Assembly: GCF_000332115.1 (NCBI RefSeq)
Contig: NC_020156.1
Span: 310,001 to 374,000, forward strand
DNA from: Nonlabens dokdonensis DSW-6
GTDB lineage: Bacteria; Bacteroidota; Bacteroidia; Flavobacteriales; Flavobacteriaceae
DNA: 64,000 nucleotides
Direction: 5' to 3'
The notes under the pieces are model-generated. The model searched no databases, was not told where the DNA came from, and saw nothing but the letters and a program-made list of their open reading frames with translations. Numbering within the stretch: the first letter of the stretch is position 1; each line of letters starts with the position of its first letter. Shown in pieces: positions 17,964-27,258 of this stretch. A program made the translations under genes and the position numbers.

Positions 17964-18074
17964 CATCTTTCAACCTTTCCGACCAAAGCTCGCTATCGCT
18001 CACTTTGCCCACCTTTCATTATCCCAGTAATTTGCCTGAGCAAATTATCAGGGACTGAGGAAAGGAGTTTTTTT
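17964..18074. repeat. Right arm of the degenerate inverted repeat flanking uvrA
   Basis: The reverse complement reads AAAAAAACTCCTTTCCT, then AAAGGTGGGCAAAG, then TTTGGTCGGAAAGGTTGA, the same block order as 14086-14163. An additional internal segment is present here. The 305-bp gap 17788-18092 otherwise holds nothing recognisable. Confidence 0.75.
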
Positions 18075-18092
18075 AAGCATTTTGAACAAGAG

Positions 18093-19193
18093 TTACCCTT
18101 GCTTTTGCAAGGTTTGCTTTATGGCTTCAAAGGTTCCTTCCCAGTTGACGTCGCCGTATTTTTCTCCTAATCGTACGATGATTAAATTGTCTGATGGACT
18201 AACGTATATGAATTGTCCCAGAATCCCTTCGGCAATGAAATCGCCTGTTGTGTTGGGAATCCACCATTGGTATTGATAGCCCCATCGACTTCCATTTAAC
18301 GTATCAATTTTAGTAGAGTTTTTTACCCAATCTTTAGAAACAAGTTGTTTCCCGTTCCAGTTACCTTCGTTAAGGTACAAACGACCAAATTTTGCAAAAT
18401 CAATCGCTCTCGCATTTAAACAGCAAAAGGTCTTTTCAATACCATTCTTCTTTTTATCAATGCTCCAGGAAGCATCGTATTCCATTCCAACTTCTTTCCA
18501 TAATTTCTCTTCTAAGTATTGAGAAATGGTTTTCTCTTTCAAAACACGATCTAAGATAAGTCCTAACAATTGCGTGTTACCGCTTACATATTCAGTTCTC
18601 TCGCCAGGTTCTCTTTTTAAATCCAGTTTTAAACTGGACTTTTCTAGTCGTCTTCCATAGTAGAAAGTTGCTGCATCACCAAAGGGATTGTAATAGCTTT
18701 CATTAAAATCTAACCCAGATGTCATTTGTAGCAAATTCTCCACGGTTACCTCATCAAATCCGTTTTCTTTAAGCTCTGGAAGGTACTTAGTTACAGGATC
18801 ATCTACCGAGCCAATTAAACCTTCTTCTAAAGCGCAACCTATCAAGAATGAGGTAAATGATTTTGCCATAGAAAAAGAAGCCACAATAGATGCTCGATCA
18901 TAATCATTAAAATAGTTCTCGTATTTGATCGTGTCATTTTGAATGACTAAAAAAGCTACTGTTTTGTGTTTTTCAAGATAGTCTTCAAAGCTGCTGCCAT
19001 CTTTTAATTTGACAACCAGTGGTTGTTCCACCTCTTTTTTAAAATAGAAAACATCAGTAGTATCATTTTTAATCTCTCGTTTAGGAAAGATTTTATGATC
19101 GGTAATGTTTGCAAAATTATAATAGGCAAATCGTCCTATTTTGCAGGAAGATGCGGTAATAACAACTAGTAGAAGGAGAACTATTTTTTTCAT
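18093..19193 (-). CDS. Serine hydrolase lipoprotein (beta-lactamase class C / family VIII esterase fold)
   Basis: A 366-residue protein. The signal ends in a lipobox (ITASSC, Cys17). The catalytic Ser108-x-x-Lys111 is in FSMAKSFTS and the tyrosine motif is Tyr202-x-Ser204 (EYVSGN), as in penicillin-binding-protein-like esterases and class C beta-lactamases. The C-terminal part YQYQWWIPN...GQFIYVSP is typical of this group. The natural substrate is unknown and real beta-lactamase activity is not implied. The gene is transcribed alone. Confidence 0.88.
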   Translation of the reverse strand: MKKIVLLLLVVITASSCKIGRFAYYNFANITDHKIFPKREIKNDTTDVFYFKKEVEQPLVVKLKDGSSFEDYLEKHKTVAFLVIQNDTIKYENYFNDYDRASIVASFSMAKSFTSFLIGCALEEGLIGSVDDPVTKYLPELKENGFDEVTVENLLQMTSGLDFNESYYNPFGDAATFYYGRRLEKSSLKLDLKREPGERTEYVSGNTQLLGLILDRVLKEKTISQYLEEKLWKEVGMEYDASWSIDKKKNGIEKTFCCLNARAIDFAKFGRLYLNEGNWNGKQLVSKDWVKNSTKIDTLNGSRWGYQYQWWIPNTTGDFIAEGILGQFIYVSPSDNLIIVRLGEKYGDVNWEGTFEAIKQTLQKQG

Positions 19194-19346
19194 CGGTTAG
19201 AAACTTTAGCTTACTAAAATACAGTTTTTAGTAAAGCAATAAAAGTACTTATCACAACCATGACAGCTCCTAATTTATATTTGAAATGATCCAAGAACAA
19301 TCAAATACCTCAGAAGACAGCTCAATCAATGTACTTTTTTTTATTC

Positions 19347-19362
19347 CGCTTTCGCGAAAGCG
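19347..19362. repeat. Dispersed palindrome copy 7 (intergenic)
   Basis: Perfect CGCTTTCGCGAAAGCG with left flank ATTC, in the 318-bp gap between the serine hydrolase and the TonB-plug gene. The rest of that gap holds only the duplicated terminator segment. Confidence 0.95.
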
Positions 19363-19375
19363 AAAACTTGAACCA

Positions 19376-19440
19376 GCATCAAACTCTTAAATCCATCCAT
19401 AAAAAAATCCTCCATCGAGAAGATGGAGGATGTACAATTA
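19376..19440. repeat. 65-bp direct repeat containing a terminator, copy 1
   Basis: Starts GCATCAAACTCTTAAATCC and is repeated at 22100-22164 with four or so differences. It contains the hairpin listed as the terminator of the TonB-plug gene. Confidence 0.9.
19401..19431 (-). terminator. Terminator of the TonB-plug gene
   Basis: ATCCTCCATC (19407-19416) and GATGGAGGAT (19422-19431) form a perfect 10-bp stem with a 5-nt loop. On the minus strand it is followed by a run of T residues (complement of 19401-19407). Confidence 0.88.
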
Positions 19441-19511
19441 AAAGTAGAATAGTATCTAAGCAAACTAGCCTTTTCTATAGATTGACTTTTATGTGAAAAC
19501 GTAGTTCTCTA

Positions 19512-21911
19512 CTAAGGATACTGTGATACACCTAAGTTTTTAGAATCTATTGTTATTTGCTGGCTCAATAGCTGGTTGTTATTGAGAACTCCTTCTAGAT
19601 AGATCGTGAACGGCGTCAATGGCTTCTTAATTTTTATAGTATAATTACCTTGATCGTCTGGAGTAACCTGAGCTTTCCAGTCTAGAGTCCCATATTTTAA
19701 ATAAAAATCGCTGTTGTAATTAGCATACTTAGGAGTGTAAAAAGACTTTTGCGAGGTAAAACGCAATGGTGGAGTATAACTTACACCTACTTTTTTATCC
19801 TTACTACCGTCATCTATTCTAAAAGGTCCCGTATAAATTCTTATAGCACCACCAGAGGTTCTAAAAGCTGATCCTGGCTGCGTACCTAACCCAGTTTGAT
19901 TAATTTCTACGTAATCTACTTCGCTCATAAAAATAAATCTTGAAGGAATACTATAACCAAAAAACGCATCATCTATAAATATAGCCATTACATCTCGAGT
20001 ACGAGACTTAAAGGTGAGATCCCTATTTCCTTCAACTCTTATACCGCTTTGTGCTCTTATATAATCTTCAAGCATGAAGTACATTTTTCTATCTGAGCTA
20101 GTCAAAACTTTTACTTCTCCAAATCTTCCTTTACTTAATTCTTCAGCTCGTGTAAGCGCTTCTTCTCTTTCGGTAACGATCACTATCTCGTCTAGATTCT
20201 GTACGCCTTCAATAGGTTGATTTAAAATAAAATCATATGCTTCCACCTGAGGTATTTCCTCAAATTTTGTATTTAATGCAACTGTTTCTGTATTGAAAAC
20301 AGGAAACTCACTAGGGTAACTTTCTATATTTAATTTGGGTTTTCTAAATTTTTGATTTTTCAAGATATCTGTAATAAAAAGACTGTCTTGATCTTCTACG
20401 TATACATTTTCTAACCAAAAAGAATCCTTGGTGTCATCATAATCTAAAATAAGATGGGATTGTTCATTAGGAAGATCTACATAAAATCCATCCAGCCTTT
20501 TATTTTTATCAGATTTCAATGTCGCTTTAACAGTAAGACCATTTTCTGCTAGATGATAAGACTCCTTAATTTTAAATTTATTAAACCAGTTATAACTTCT
20601 CCATCCTTGAGTAAGCATTAAATTATCCAGATCGTATCGTTTTTTCCCATCTACATCAGTAAAATAATAGGATGCGTTTTCAATCGAACCTTTTAAATAA
20701 GATTGTAAATAATTTTGAGAAACAATTGATTGATGTTTGTTATAAGATAAAGTTTGAACTGGTAAGATACTCGCACTTATGCTACCTAAGCTTGATGCTT
20801 TTGAGGACTTCCCTTTAAAACTTATTTGAATAGAATCTGCTGTTTGCGATACTGCCACATCGTCAAATGCATGCTTTTCAAATCCTACAGAATTGAAAAT
20901 GATACGCTCAGAGATAGGCTCTTTTAAATCATCAAACAGAGTAACTACATTTATCCCAGAAGGTAAAGTACTCAAGTCAAATGAAAAAAGCTGCTTACCT
21001 TCTTTCCTGAAAATAACGTCTGATAAAAGAATTCCTCTATCGTTGTGTACAGCAATTTGATACTTTTTATTTTTCACTTGTTTGTTAGTAGCCTCATTGA
21101 GTAAAACATTTACAAATAAATTTTTACTATCTGTCGCACAAGAAAGAACGGTTCCCAGAGGTTCAATTGTTATTTCTAACGGCACCTTGTAGTCTTCATC
21201 TTTATAGGAATAAGTAGCATAATAATTAGTAGATATACTAGGTTTCAAGTAAAAACGACCTATTCCAACTTGATTAGTACTGAAATTTGAAATAAAATTG
21301 TTCTCCCGATCATAGATTTTTCCTTTTAAATTGCCTATCCCATGACCGGTGTTGTCCTTTGCAATTATTCCTACAGCGTTTACCACTTCATCAACGAACT
21401 TACCACCTTCAGGTAGAAATTGAATATCTAAATCGGTAGCTGTAATTTCTTCTCTAATTACTTTTTCTAATTTTGGGTCTATAATTCTTATATGTTCTGA
21501 GTAATGATTTTGAGCATCAAAATTACGCATCCAGTTAGTATATGCTTTTATTACATAAGATCCTGAAGTAAAAGTACTATCCAACTCTATAACATTAGAA
21601 GCTGTGCCATTACGTAGACCTAATAATTGTTGCGATAAAACATCTCCAGACTTATTTTCAAGGGTAACATATAAATTGCTTGATATAGCAGACGGATTTT
21701 TAGACAGTTTATCTAGCACATATGCTGTAAAAGCAATCTGTTCTCCTTTAATATAAGTAGATTTATTAAGATGCAAATAAGCCACTTCCTGAGGAATATT
21801 ATTAAACGTAGTATACGTTTTAGAAAGTACATCATCATTTTCATTTTGAGCGGAAAGACTCCAACAACACAACAGTAAAAAGCACAGTAAAAAGGAATGT
21901 AGCAACTTCAT
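19512..21911 (-). CDS. Secreted MG2-like / TonB-plug domain protein
   Basis: A 799-residue exported protein (signal peptide ending WSLSAQ). The N-terminal domain (about 35-140) has HLNKSTYIKGEQIAFTAYV, the pattern of the alpha-2-macroglobulin MG2-type beta domain. The C-terminal third (about 600-710) carries a TonB-receptor plug-like segment (AQSGIRVEG...IFIDDAFFG...VDYVEI...GGAIRIYT) without the outer-membrane barrel. Proteins of this layout are common in Bacteroidota and not functionally characterised. A link to outer-membrane transport or surface proteins is an inference. It is a single-gene unit with its own terminator. Confidence 0.8.
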   Translation of the reverse strand: MKLLHSFLLCFLLLCCWSLSAQNENDDVLSKTYTTFNNIPQEVAYLHLNKSTYIKGEQIAFTAYVLDKLSKNPSAISSNLYVTLENKSGDVLSQQLLGLRNGTASNVIELDSTFTSGSYVIKAYTNWMRNFDAQNHYSEHIRIIDPKLEKVIREEITATDLDIQFLPEGGKFVDEVVNAVGIIAKDNTGHGIGNLKGKIYDRENNFISNFSTNQVGIGRFYLKPSISTNYYATYSYKDEDYKVPLEITIEPLGTVLSCATDSKNLFVNVLLNEATNKQVKNKKYQIAVHNDRGILLSDVIFRKEGKQLFSFDLSTLPSGINVVTLFDDLKEPISERIIFNSVGFEKHAFDDVAVSQTADSIQISFKGKSSKASSLGSISASILPVQTLSYNKHQSIVSQNYLQSYLKGSIENASYYFTDVDGKKRYDLDNLMLTQGWRSYNWFNKFKIKESYHLAENGLTVKATLKSDKNKRLDGFYVDLPNEQSHLILDYDDTKDSFWLENVYVEDQDSLFITDILKNQKFRKPKLNIESYPSEFPVFNTETVALNTKFEEIPQVEAYDFILNQPIEGVQNLDEIVIVTEREEALTRAEELSKGRFGEVKVLTSSDRKMYFMLEDYIRAQSGIRVEGNRDLTFKSRTRDVMAIFIDDAFFGYSIPSRFIFMSEVDYVEINQTGLGTQPGSAFRTSGGAIRIYTGPFRIDDGSKDKKVGVSYTPPLRFTSQKSFYTPKYANYNSDFYLKYGTLDWKAQVTPDDQGNYTIKIKKPLTPFTIYLEGVLNNNQLLSQQITIDSKNLGVSQYP

Positions 21912-22099
21912 AATCTTAATTTTAAAGAATAAACTTCAATTGATTTCCTTATAAAGATATTACTCAAACTTCAATTCGTTCTATCATTTAACTTTTATTT
22001 GACATGAATTCAATTACAAAACTATCGATTACTTAATTAGAAGTCAGCCTTTTACTAAAATCACTTTTTCAGATTCAAAAAAACTATCAAAGTCTACAC

Positions 22100-22164
22100 G
22101 CATCAAACTCTTAAATCCATCCATAAAAAAATCCTCCATCGAAATGATGGAGGATGTATAATTA
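22100..22164. repeat. 65-bp direct repeat containing a terminator, copy 2
   Basis: Copy of 19376-19440 on the other side of the TonB-plug gene, in the same orientation. The two copies terminate two different minus-strand genes. Confidence 0.9.
22125..22155 (-). terminator. Terminator of typA
   Basis: ATCCTCCATC (22131-22140) pairs with GATGGAGGAT (22146-22155) around a 5-nt loop. The T-run is on the minus strand, 24 bp after the typA stop. Confidence 0.88.
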
Positions 22165-22178
22165 TCTAAGAAAAGAGA

Positions 22179-23984
22179 TTATGAAAGCTCTTTTGCTCTG
22201 CGTTTACGTTCGTTTTCATCTAAGAAGATTTTACGTAATCTTAAATGATTAGGAGTTACCTCTACGTACTCATCTTTCTGAATGTATTCTAAAGCTTCTT
22301 CTAGTGTGAACTTTACTGGCGGAGCAATTTTTACTTTATCGTCGTTACCGGCACTACGCACGTTAGAAAGTTTCTTTGTTTTAGTAAGGTTAATCGCTAG
22401 ATCATCTGGTCTAGAGTTCTCTCCTACTACCTGACCACCGTAAATCTCTTCACCTGGGTGAATAAAGAATTTACCACGATCTTGTAATTTATCCATAGAA
22501 TAAGGAATAGAAGTTCCCTTTTCCATAGAAATCATAGAACCATTAATACGTCCTGCGATCTCACCTTTGTAAGGTTCAAAACCTACAAAACGGTGGTTCA
22601 TAATCGCCTCACCAGCTGTAGCAGTGATCAATTGATTACGTAAACCTATGATACCACGAGATGGCATTTTAAATTCTATGACCATACGATCACCTTTAGG
22701 CGTCATACTCGTCATTTCTCCTTTTCTCAAAGTAACCATTTCTACAGCCTTACCACTTACATTTTCTGGCAAGTCAATAGTAAGCTCTTCAACAGGCTCA
22801 CATTTAACACCATCGATTTCTTTGATAATTACTTGTGGCTGTCCTATCTGTAATTCATAACCTTCACGACGCATCGTTTCAATCAATACAGAAAGGTGCA
22901 ATACTCCACGACCAAAAACCATGAATTTATCTGCAGCATCGGTATCGTGTACTTGTAGTGCTAGGTTTTTTTCTAATTCTTTAGTAAGACGATCTTTGAT
23001 GTGACGTGATGTTACAAACTTTCCATCCTTACCAAAGAAAGGAGAATCGTTAATGGTAAACAACATACTCATCGTAGGCTCATCGATAGCAATGGTTTCC
23101 ATCGCTTCTGGATTTTCAAAATCGGCAACACTGTCACCTATTTCAAAACCTTCTAGTCCTACAATCGCACAAATATCACCAGCCATTACTTCTTGAGCTT
23201 TGGCTTTTCCCATTCCATCAAAGACATAAACTTCTTTGACTTTGGTTTTTGTAATAGAACCGTCACGCTTACATAAAGAAACGTTTTGACCTTCTTTTAT
23301 AGAACCTCTCTTAATACGACCTATTGCAATACGTCCCGTATAATTAGAGAAATCTAAAGATGTAATTAATAATTGAGTTGTTCCTTCTTCCACTTTAGGA
23401 GCAGGAACATGCTCGATCACCATATCAAGAAGCGGCTCGATGTCAGTCGTTTCATTCTTCCAGTCTTCGCTCATCCAGTTGTTTTTGGCACTACCATAAA
23501 CAGTTGGAAAATCTAGTTGCCATTCTTCAGCACCTAGTTCAAACATTAAATCAAAAACAGATTCATGTACTTCATCTGGAGTACAGTTTTCTTTATCTAC
23601 TTTATTGACAACCACACAAGGTTTTAAACCTAAGTCGATTGCTTTTTGTAGTACAAAACGCGTTTGTGGCATAGGACCTTCAAAGGCATCTACAAGAAGT
23701 AGTACACCGTCTGCCATGTTAAGAACACGTTCTACTTCACCACCAAAATCGGCGTGACCAGGAGTGTCAATGATATTGATTTTTGTTCCTTTATACATTA
23801 CCGATACGTTCTTTGCAAGAATAGTAATCCCACGTTCCCGTTCAATATCGTTGTTATCAAGAATTAAATCTCCGGTAGCTTCATTCTCACGGAAGGTTTC
23901 ACAATGGTGTAAAATCTTATCTACTAACGTAGTCTTACCGTGGTCTACGTGAGCAATAATCGCGATGTTTCTAATATCTTTCAT
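22179..23984 (-). CDS. typA: TypA/BipA ribosome-associated GTPase
   Basis: A 601-residue translational GTPase. The G1 motif is AHVDHGKTT (about 11-19), G3 is [10 protein letters not shown], and G4 is VNKVDK, followed by the EF-G-like domains III and V and the BipA-specific C-terminal region ([18 protein letters not shown]). It binds ribosomes and helps 50S assembly and stress adaptation. It is full length. A minus-strand TACTTTTG at 24017-24010 is the likely -7 element. Confidence 0.97.
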   Translation of the reverse strand: MKDIRNIAIIAHVDHGKTTLVDKILHHCETFRENEATGDLILDNNDIERERGITILAKNVSVMYKGTKINIIDTPGHADFGGEVERVLNMADGVLLLVDAFEGPMPQTRFVLQKAIDLGLKPCVVVNKVDKENCTPDEVHESVFDLMFELGAEEWQLDFPTVYGSAKNNWMSEDWKNETTDIEPLLDMVIEHVPAPKVEEGTTQLLITSLDFSNYTGRIAIGRIKRGSIKEGQNVSLCKRDGSITKTKVKEVYVFDGMGKAKAQEVMAGDICAIVGLEGFEIGDSVADFENPEAMETIAIDEPTMSMLFTINDSPFFGKDGKFVTSRHIKDRLTKELEKNLALQVHDTDAADKFMVFGRGVLHLSVLIETMRREGYELQIGQPQVIIKEIDGVKCEPVEELTIDLPENVSGKAVEMVTLRKGEMTSMTPKGDRMVIEFKMPSRGIIGLRNQLITATAGEAIMNHRFVGFEPYKGEIAGRINGSMISMEKGTSIPYSMDKLQDRGKFFIHPGEEIYGGQVVGENSRPDDLAINLTKTKKLSNVRSAGNDDKVKIAPPVKFTLEEALEYIQKDEYVEVTPNHLRLRKIFLDENERKRRAKELS

Positions 23985-24009
23985 AAAAAATAATGCTTCT
24001 AAGCGGCTG

Positions 24010-24017
24010 CAAAAGTA
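24010..24017 (-). promoter_or_regulatory. -7 element upstream of typA
   Basis: Minus-strand TACTTTTG fits TAnnTTTG and lies 25 bp before the typA start. No clear TTG -33 element was seen. Confidence 0.5.
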
Positions 24018-24082
24018 GTCTTATTTATTGGTTTTTAATTCATTGGTTGCGTTAAATGATGGTTATGAGTTATGTGTTGTCA

Positions 24083-24150
24083 GTCGTTGAGTTAGTGAGT
24101 CTGTGAGTTGATGAGGTTGTGAGTCGTTGAGATCGTGAGTTTTTGAGTTA
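24083..24150. repeat. Short-period degenerate G/T-rich array
   Basis: Successive 7- to 9-bp units ending in TGAG or TGAGT (GTTGAGT, TAGTGAGT, CTGTGAGT and so on), about eight copies. It lies in the 401-bp gap between typA and the next gene (23985-24385), which otherwise contains only a palindrome copy and the typA promoter. Confidence 0.75.
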
Positions 24151-24209
24151 TTTGTTCTCATTAAGAGATCTTCAAATGTGGTGCTTTATTAATGATATCA
24201 TAACTATTC

Positions 24210-24225
24210 CGCTTTCGCGAAAGCG
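24210..24225. repeat. Dispersed palindrome copy 8 (intergenic)
   Basis: Perfect CGCTTTCGCGAAAGCG with the frequent flanks ATTC on the left and AG on the right. Confidence 0.95.
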
Positions 24226-24385
24226 AGCCAATTAACAAGCAGATTGATCATAATGCAACCTTCTAAAAAAGTGGTTTCCTTTTGTTTTTGAAAATGGTAA
24301 GGAGTATTTTTAAGAAGACAACTTTTTCACCTGCTTGATAATTATTGTTTTAAAAAAACGTTATCAAACTATAAATAAATCGTAT

Positions 24386-25624
24386 ATGAAAAAAATAAAT
24401 CTATTAATACTCTCCTATTTCTTTTCTCTGTTTTGCATGAGTCAAAGTGGTGAATTTGAAATACAGAAAAACGGGCTCATTTATGATGAATCTACCATGA
24501 ACAGCTTAAGTAATGTAGTAGATTCACTCAATTTGGAATTTAAATTGTGCGATAGTAATAAACTTTTTACTTCAAAATATCAGGCGATAGGTCATAAATT
24601 AGAACTTAAAAAGAACGATATTAAAAGTGCCAAAAAAGACCTTGAAAACAACATAAGTCTTGAAAAGTTTCTAAAAAAATATCCTGGAACAAAACTTACT
24701 AAAAATATTCTTATCGTACAGTTCAAATACAAGGACTATGAGGAGAATGACGTAATGCAATTCACTGAAATACGTTTAGATAATGATTATGGTTTAGAAT
24801 TTAGATTTGATGAAAACCTGAACAAATACAATCCAAAGAATCTAGGAAATTGGATATTCAAGTATTCTGCAAAATCATCGTATTCTGACGAATATATAGA
24901 TGCCTTTTACTTGCCAAATAAGATGGAAAGTAAAAAAATACCATTATACTACTCTAAAATGATAGGCTATGCAGATTGTTTAATCGATACAACTTCTACA
25001 AAATTTAAGAAAGATCTAGAAAGTGGTTGGGTTGAAATACCCCAAAACTGGAAAAGTCTACCTTCTACTAAACAAGCAGAATTACTCAACAAATTGAGAA
25101 GTACAAGAGTAGTAGGAAGTTGCAGTCAAGACAGCAGCCCTAGAAGACATGCTATTAACATTGCGATGCTATCTGCCCAGACTCAAAACTGGGAAGTGTT
25201 CCTCAAAGCACATCTAGATGTCATGAACGACAGGTTTGAAAGAATAAGTGATGGTAGCTATGCCTGGGCGGGAAGGAAAACCTATCTCAAAGAGTTAGAA
25301 GAGTTACATATCGATGTTTTGGATTTAATAATCGGGATTTCTTTAAGAATGGAAGACCCTGCAATAAACCACTATTATGGTAGTATAAGAAGAATCGGAA
25401 GGGCATTAACAGAAACAAATAACAAATCTAGAGTAGAACAGCAATTATTTTCGATTTTAACCGACACCGAATTAGATATTTACAATAGGGTTTTAGGATT
25501 TTATATTATTAACAACTATTATCACAATTTAGAAGACAAAAACGAAAAATTACGATTTCAAACTAAACTTGAAGAAGCAGTAAAGTCTTTACCTAAAGAG
25601 TTGTATTCTCAAATAGAATTTTAG
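24386..25624 (+). CDS. Secreted protein of unknown function
   Basis: A 412-residue protein. The start is taken at ATG 24386 because it begins a normal signal peptide (MKKINLLILSYFFSLFCMSQ). The frame is open to 24335 but that extension is not signal-like and starts with TTG. The mature part is charged and predicted mixed alpha/beta, with a helical C-terminal half (about 230-410) that includes STRVVGSCSQDSSPRR. No known domain was recognised. It is a single gene with no terminator or partner visible. Confidence 0.75.
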   Translation: MKKINLLILSYFFSLFCMSQSGEFEIQKNGLIYDESTMNSLSNVVDSLNLEFKLCDSNKLFTSKYQAIGHKLELKKNDIKSAKKDLENNISLEKFLKKYPGTKLTKNILIVQFKYKDYEENDVMQFTEIRLDNDYGLEFRFDENLNKYNPKNLGNWIFKYSAKSSYSDEYIDAFYLPNKMESKKIPLYYSKMIGYADCLIDTTSTKFKKDLESGWVEIPQNWKSLPSTKQAELLNKLRSTRVVGSCSQDSSPRRHAINIAMLSAQTQNWEVFLKAHLDVMNDRFERISDGSYAWAGRKTYLKELEELHIDVLDLIIGISLRMEDPAINHYYGSIRRIGRALTETNNKSRVEQQLFSILTDTELDIYNRVLGFYIINNYYHNLEDKNEKLRFQTKLEEAVKSLPKELYSQIEF

Positions 25625-25755
25625 ATTCTTTTTGTTTTTAAATTATTCTTTTACAACTTCCTTTAAGGGTAATGGTATCACATTAATATATTGATTATCA
25701 GTTATAAATGTTGAAAAAAAATAAATAAGATTATTTTAAAAGAGCTCTATTTACA

Positions 25756-26256
25756 ATGATTCTAGCATTTGACACTTTTTATTTTAACGATAAGGCAAGA
25801 ACCATTGCTATACAGTTTGATGATTGGGAAGACGAAGAAGAAACCCTAGTCCATGAAGAATTGTATACAGGTATACAGGAGTATGTACCTGGAGCATTCT
25901 ACAAAAGAGAATTACCTTGTATTTTAGATCTACTTAAAAAAATAAACCTTCAAGATTGTGAGGCCATAATAATAGATGGTTTTGTTATTTTAGACGATCA
26001 GGATAAATTAGGTTTAGGCGGCTATTTATATGAAAGCTTGGACAAGCAAATTCCGTTGATTGGAGTAGGCAAAAACAACTTTGTACCCATAAAACATAAC
26101 AAAAGACTGGTCTACAGAGGTGAGAGTAAAAAACCACTTTATATTACCGCTTTGGGAATTGATTTAGATGTAGCAGCAGATTTTATTCATAAAATGCACG
26201 GAGATTATCGCATGCCTGATTTACTTAAAAAAGCAGATTCTTTAGGGAGACATTAG
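25756..26256 (+). CDS. Minimal endonuclease V homologue
   Basis: A 166-residue protein, shorter than typical bacterial endonuclease V (about 220). The family landmarks are present in order: Asp6 in LAFDTFYF, YVPGAFYKRE with Glu52, IIDGF with Asp74, GLGGYL, and IGVGK with Lys106, corresponding to the E. coli residues Asp35, Glu89, Asp110 and Lys139. The HPR element after the DG motif and the later conserved SxGH are missing (DGFVILDD; ALGID). The family cleaves next to deoxyinosine in DNA or inosine in RNA. The metal site appears retained, so activity is possible but the specificity may differ. Confidence 0.82.
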   Translation: MILAFDTFYFNDKARTIAIQFDDWEDEEETLVHEELYTGIQEYVPGAFYKRELPCILDLLKKINLQDCEAIIIDGFVILDDQDKLGLGGYLYESLDKQIPLIGVGKNNFVPIKHNKRLVYRGESKKPLYITALGIDLDVAADFIHKMHGDYRMPDLLKKADSLGRH

Positions 26257-26299
26257 TAAGCACTGCTTATATACTGATTGAATAGAACCTTTGTTAGTT

Positions 26300-26316
26300 C
26301 CGCTTTCGCAAAAGCT
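26300..26316. repeat. Decayed palindrome copy (intergenic)
   Basis: CCGCTTTCGCAAAAGCT differs from the palindrome consensus at the centre and last base, and is preceded by the usual GTT context. It is interpreted as a degenerating copy. Confidence 0.6.
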
Positions 26317-26415
26317 AAACTTGTACAAAACACTTGTAATTAAAGAAGCTGAAATAAATTCTCTATGTATTTTTACTTACTTTTAAATAAACTCAAAAAA
26401 TAAAGTAACAAGATT

Positions 26416-26613
26416 ATGAGCAAATTAGCTTTCAGAATACTTGCATTTTTCTTTGGAGCCGGATCTTTAGGTGCAGTTTCTGAATCGTACAGAATCATGA
26501 CGTCGTCTACTCCTGATATTGCATCACAAAGAGCCTATTTAACAGTGATGTCTGTCACGATGCTACTTTTGTTTATTTATTTAACCCAATACTTCTGGAA
26601 AAAAAGTAAATAA
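26416..26613 (+). CDS. Small two-helix membrane protein
   Basis: A 65-residue protein with a helix at about 7-25 (ILAFFFGAGSLGAVS) and one at about 42-60 (VMSVTMLLLFIYLTQYF), ending in a basic tail (WKKSK). No family is recognised. The clean start, the short basic C-terminus and a plus-strand neighbour of similar type 140 bp downstream support it being real. Confidence 0.6.
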   Translation: MSKLAFRILAFFFGAGSLGAVSESYRIMTSSTPDIASQRAYLTVMSVTMLLLFIYLTQYFWKKSK

Positions 26614-26754
26614 TCAATCATTAGATACATTTATTTACTAGATCATGTAGAAGTGATTCTTAACGAACTATAGTTAGTTTAACAAGTATCATTGTACTCT
26701 ATTAAGGCACAATTCCTTATTTTACAATAAGTATAAAACCTCAACAACGATCCC

Positions 26755-27012
26755 ATGAACAAAAAAGCCACAAAACACTACAAAAGATGGAAATATCAAG
26801 CGCCAGCAGGATTAGTTCTTATAGGAGCAGGAATAAGTTGTATTACAGATGCAGCTTTTTACAGATATGATGGCGCTGAATGGTGGCAATGGATAGGTTA
26901 TGGCACCATAGCATTAGTAATTTTTAATACCGGATTAAGTCTCTTTGTAGATGCAGCACTACACAGAATGCGCTATGAACAAGCAGATCAAGAGCTGGAA
27001 AAACTTAAATAA
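26755..27012 (+). CDS. Small two-helix membrane protein
   Basis: An 85-residue protein. After a basic start (MNKKATKHYKRWKYQ) it has helices at about 15-35 and 44-66, then a charged helical tail (RYEQADQELEKLK). The layout suggests a positive-inside hairpin. No known family is recognised. Confidence 0.65.
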   Translation: MNKKATKHYKRWKYQAPAGLVLIGAGISCITDAAFYRYDGAEWWQWIGYGTIALVIFNTGLSLFVDAALHRMRYEQADQELEKLK

Positions 27013-27258
27013 TTTTTAGGGTAACGCAGCAACTTTTGAGTTGTTAAAAAGAAAATGAGTTATTCATCTCACGTCTAGTCGAAATAGAAATGACCTTTTA
27101 CAATCATAAAATTAATTAAAGAGTTACAAATGGAGCTGTGTAACTGTGAAAATCATCCCAAAGCTGTTATGATTCAACTTCTTAACGACTATTTTTAAGT
27201 AATCGATGTAAGAGACAATAACATTCTTAGGTTTACTCTTGCTAGAATCAACCAACAG

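Noticed and set aside
14086..18074. Composite transposon around uvrA
   Set aside because: The inverted arms are degenerate, no transposase or target duplication was seen, and uvrA is a core gene.
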